Of a stretch of 7,297 bases of DNA, positions 6,527 through 7,297 are shown piece after piece. The number at the start of each line of letters is the position of its first letter. Within the stretch, counting starts at the first letter, position 1. This DNA comes from Candidatus Nanopelagicaceae bacterium (GTDB lineage: Bacteria; Actinomycetota; Actinomycetes; Nanopelagicales; Nanopelagicaceae). Both the position numbers and the translations under genes were made by a program. The stretch spans positions 1-7,297 of the forward strand of contig JALRDT010000059.1 of NCBI GenBank assembly GCA_023262125.1. Reading direction: 5' to 3'. The notes beneath the pieces were generated by a model. The model made no database searches and had not been told where the DNA came from. It was given only the letters and a program-made list of their open reading frames with translations.

Positions 6527-6881
6527 CGATTGAAATAATCAAACCACCAGCTGCGATGGCAGTTAGCCACCAACCAATGATTAGACCAAGACCTGCCAGG
6601 ACAGCAAAAGCTGCAACGGGAAGCGGCCACCAAGAATGTGGTGAATAGAAACCTAATTCGCCAGCACCATCTGAAATCTCAGCATCTAAATTATCTTCAG
6701 GAAGTATCTGACCAATCTTGCGTTGCGTAAACCAGACATAAAAGCCGACCATATATGCAAGAGCAGAACTTAAAATCAAACACGCAATTCCAACTGGTTC
6801 GCCGCCAATAACCCAGTAGATCGCAGCCATCAATGTATAGAAAAGTCCAATGCCGGTAAAGAGAACCCAATTAGTTTTCAT
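6477..6881 (-). CDS. ctaF: Cytochrome c oxidase subunit IV, actinobacterial type
   Basis: CtaF is the small actinobacteria-specific fourth subunit of the aa3 oxidase, packed against the catalytic core. The 134-residue protein has four predicted membrane helices (about 4-26, 29-51, 86-106, 108-124). The family hallmark, running AEISDGAGELGF then YSPHSWWP (67-86), lies between helices two and three. Length and layout match mycobacterial CtaF closely. ATG 6881 lies two bases after the ctaD stop, with GAGGGA inside the end of ctaD about 11 bases upstream as a likely ribosome binding site. It is thus in one operon with ctaD. Its 3' end is overlapped by the presumed start of uppP. Confidence 0.95.
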   Translation of the reverse strand: MKTNWVLFTGIGLFYTLMAAIYWVIGGEPVGIACLILSSALAYMVGFYVWFTQRKIGQILPEDNLDAEISDGAGELGFYSPHSWWPLPVAAFAVLAGLGLIIGWWLTAIAAGGLIISIVGFVTEYEQPEVSAHH

Positions 6882-6883
6882 AA

Positions 6884-7297
6884 TTAATGATGTCCCTCAA
6901 TCGGTGCCTCTGGATGGTTAACATCCCACGCTGGTCGTTCAGAACGAATGCGTGGCATTGAGTAGAAATTATGACGTGGTGGCGGACAAGTTGTTGCCCA
7001 TTCAAGTGATTGTCCATAACCCCATGGATCATTTGATTCCACTTTAGGTGATTTGCGGGTAATCCATACGTTTACGAAGAATGGAATCATTGATAGTGCC
7101 AATAGAAATGAACCTACAGTTGAAAGCATATTTAGATCAGTAAAGCCATCGGTAGATAAGTAATCTGCGTATCGACGTGACATTCCCTTTATACCTAACC
7201 AGTGCTGAACTAAGAAAGTTAAGTGGAATCCGAAGAAAAGTGTCCAGAAGTGAATCTTGCCTAGACGTTCATTTAACATTTTTCCAGTCATCTTTGG
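6884..7297 (-). CDS. ctaD: Cytochrome c oxidase (aa3) subunit I, C-terminal fragment
   Basis: CtaD is the catalytic subunit of the oxidase, holding haem a, haem a3 and CuB in the membrane. Only the last 137 codons are present; the frame is open to base 7297, so the gene continues beyond the window. Reading starts with Pro-Lys before [12 protein letters not shown], matching the loop before the last two helices of actinobacterial CtaD. Helix XI ([20 protein letters not shown]) and helix XII (around [18 protein letters not shown]) follow. The tail contains [22 protein letters not shown], split here as [11 protein letters not shown] and [11 protein letters not shown], which is typical of the group. 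The metal-ligand histidines lie upstream, outside the window. The Met at 7291 is internal, not a start. ctaF follows two bases after the stop. Confidence 0.96.
   Translation of the reverse strand, partial: PKMTGKMLNERLGKIHFWTLFFGFHLTFLVQHWLGIKGMSRRYADYLSTDGFTDLNMLSTVGSFLLALSMIPFFVNVWITRKSPKVESNDPWGYGQSLEWATTCPPPRHNFYSMPRIRSERPAWDVNHPEAPIEGHH

Noticed and set aside
6884..7291. Stand-alone 135-residue protein starting at Met 7291
   Set aside because: The frame continues upstream as Pro-Lys to the window edge, and the sequence matches the last part of CtaD, so it is a fragment of a larger gene.
1..7297. Mobile element, CRISPR array, tRNA or other novel defence or metabolic system
   Set aside because: The window is almost fully occupied by identified core genes. 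No repeat array, transposase, recombinase, cloverleaf or unexplained gap longer than 149 bases was seen.

Overview
The window looks like a chromosomal core region of an actinomycete with a modest GC content, roughly the low-to-mid 40s percent by eye. The gene set and protein signatures are typically actinobacterial: ctaE-qcrC-qcrA-qcrB, a di-heme QcrC, a three-helix QcrA with an internal twin-arginine motif, and the small actinobacterial subunit IV, CtaF. The AT-leaning composition, tight spacing and apparently leaderless promoters fit a streamlined, possibly freshwater, lineage. That placement is inference; no marker gene in the window fixes it.

Layout. On the minus strand from the left edge lies the 5' part of trpD (anthranilate phosphoribosyltransferase, running off at base 1). 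It is preceded, 23 bases upstream, by a small receiver-like gene that lacks the usual conserved Thr/Ser and Lys. A 149-bp divergent intergenic region (1405-1553) follows. It holds two facing -10 boxes placed for leaderless transcripts, a Crp/GlxR-like palindrome and a second inverted repeat over the ctaE -35 position. On the plus strand comes the compact operon ctaE-qcrC-qcrA-qcrB (1554-5596). It ends in a strong hairpin that should terminate transcription in both directions. The minus-strand cluster ctaD (3' part, running off the right edge), ctaF and uppP reads towards the same terminator.

Function. CtaD, CtaE and CtaF are subunits I, III and IV of the aa3-type cytochrome c oxidase. QcrC, QcrA and QcrB are the cytochrome cc, Rieske and cytochrome b subunits of the bc1 complex. 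In actinobacteria these form one bc1-aa3 supercomplex in the plasma membrane that moves electrons from menaquinol to oxygen and pumps protons. UppP recycles undecaprenyl pyrophosphate for cell-wall synthesis, and TrpD makes tryptophan; both look like chromosomal neighbours rather than functional partners.

I see no mobile element, CRISPR array, tRNA, rRNA or clearly novel multi-gene system. The points most worth following are the divergent control region, the degenerate receiver protein and the unusual uppP start.
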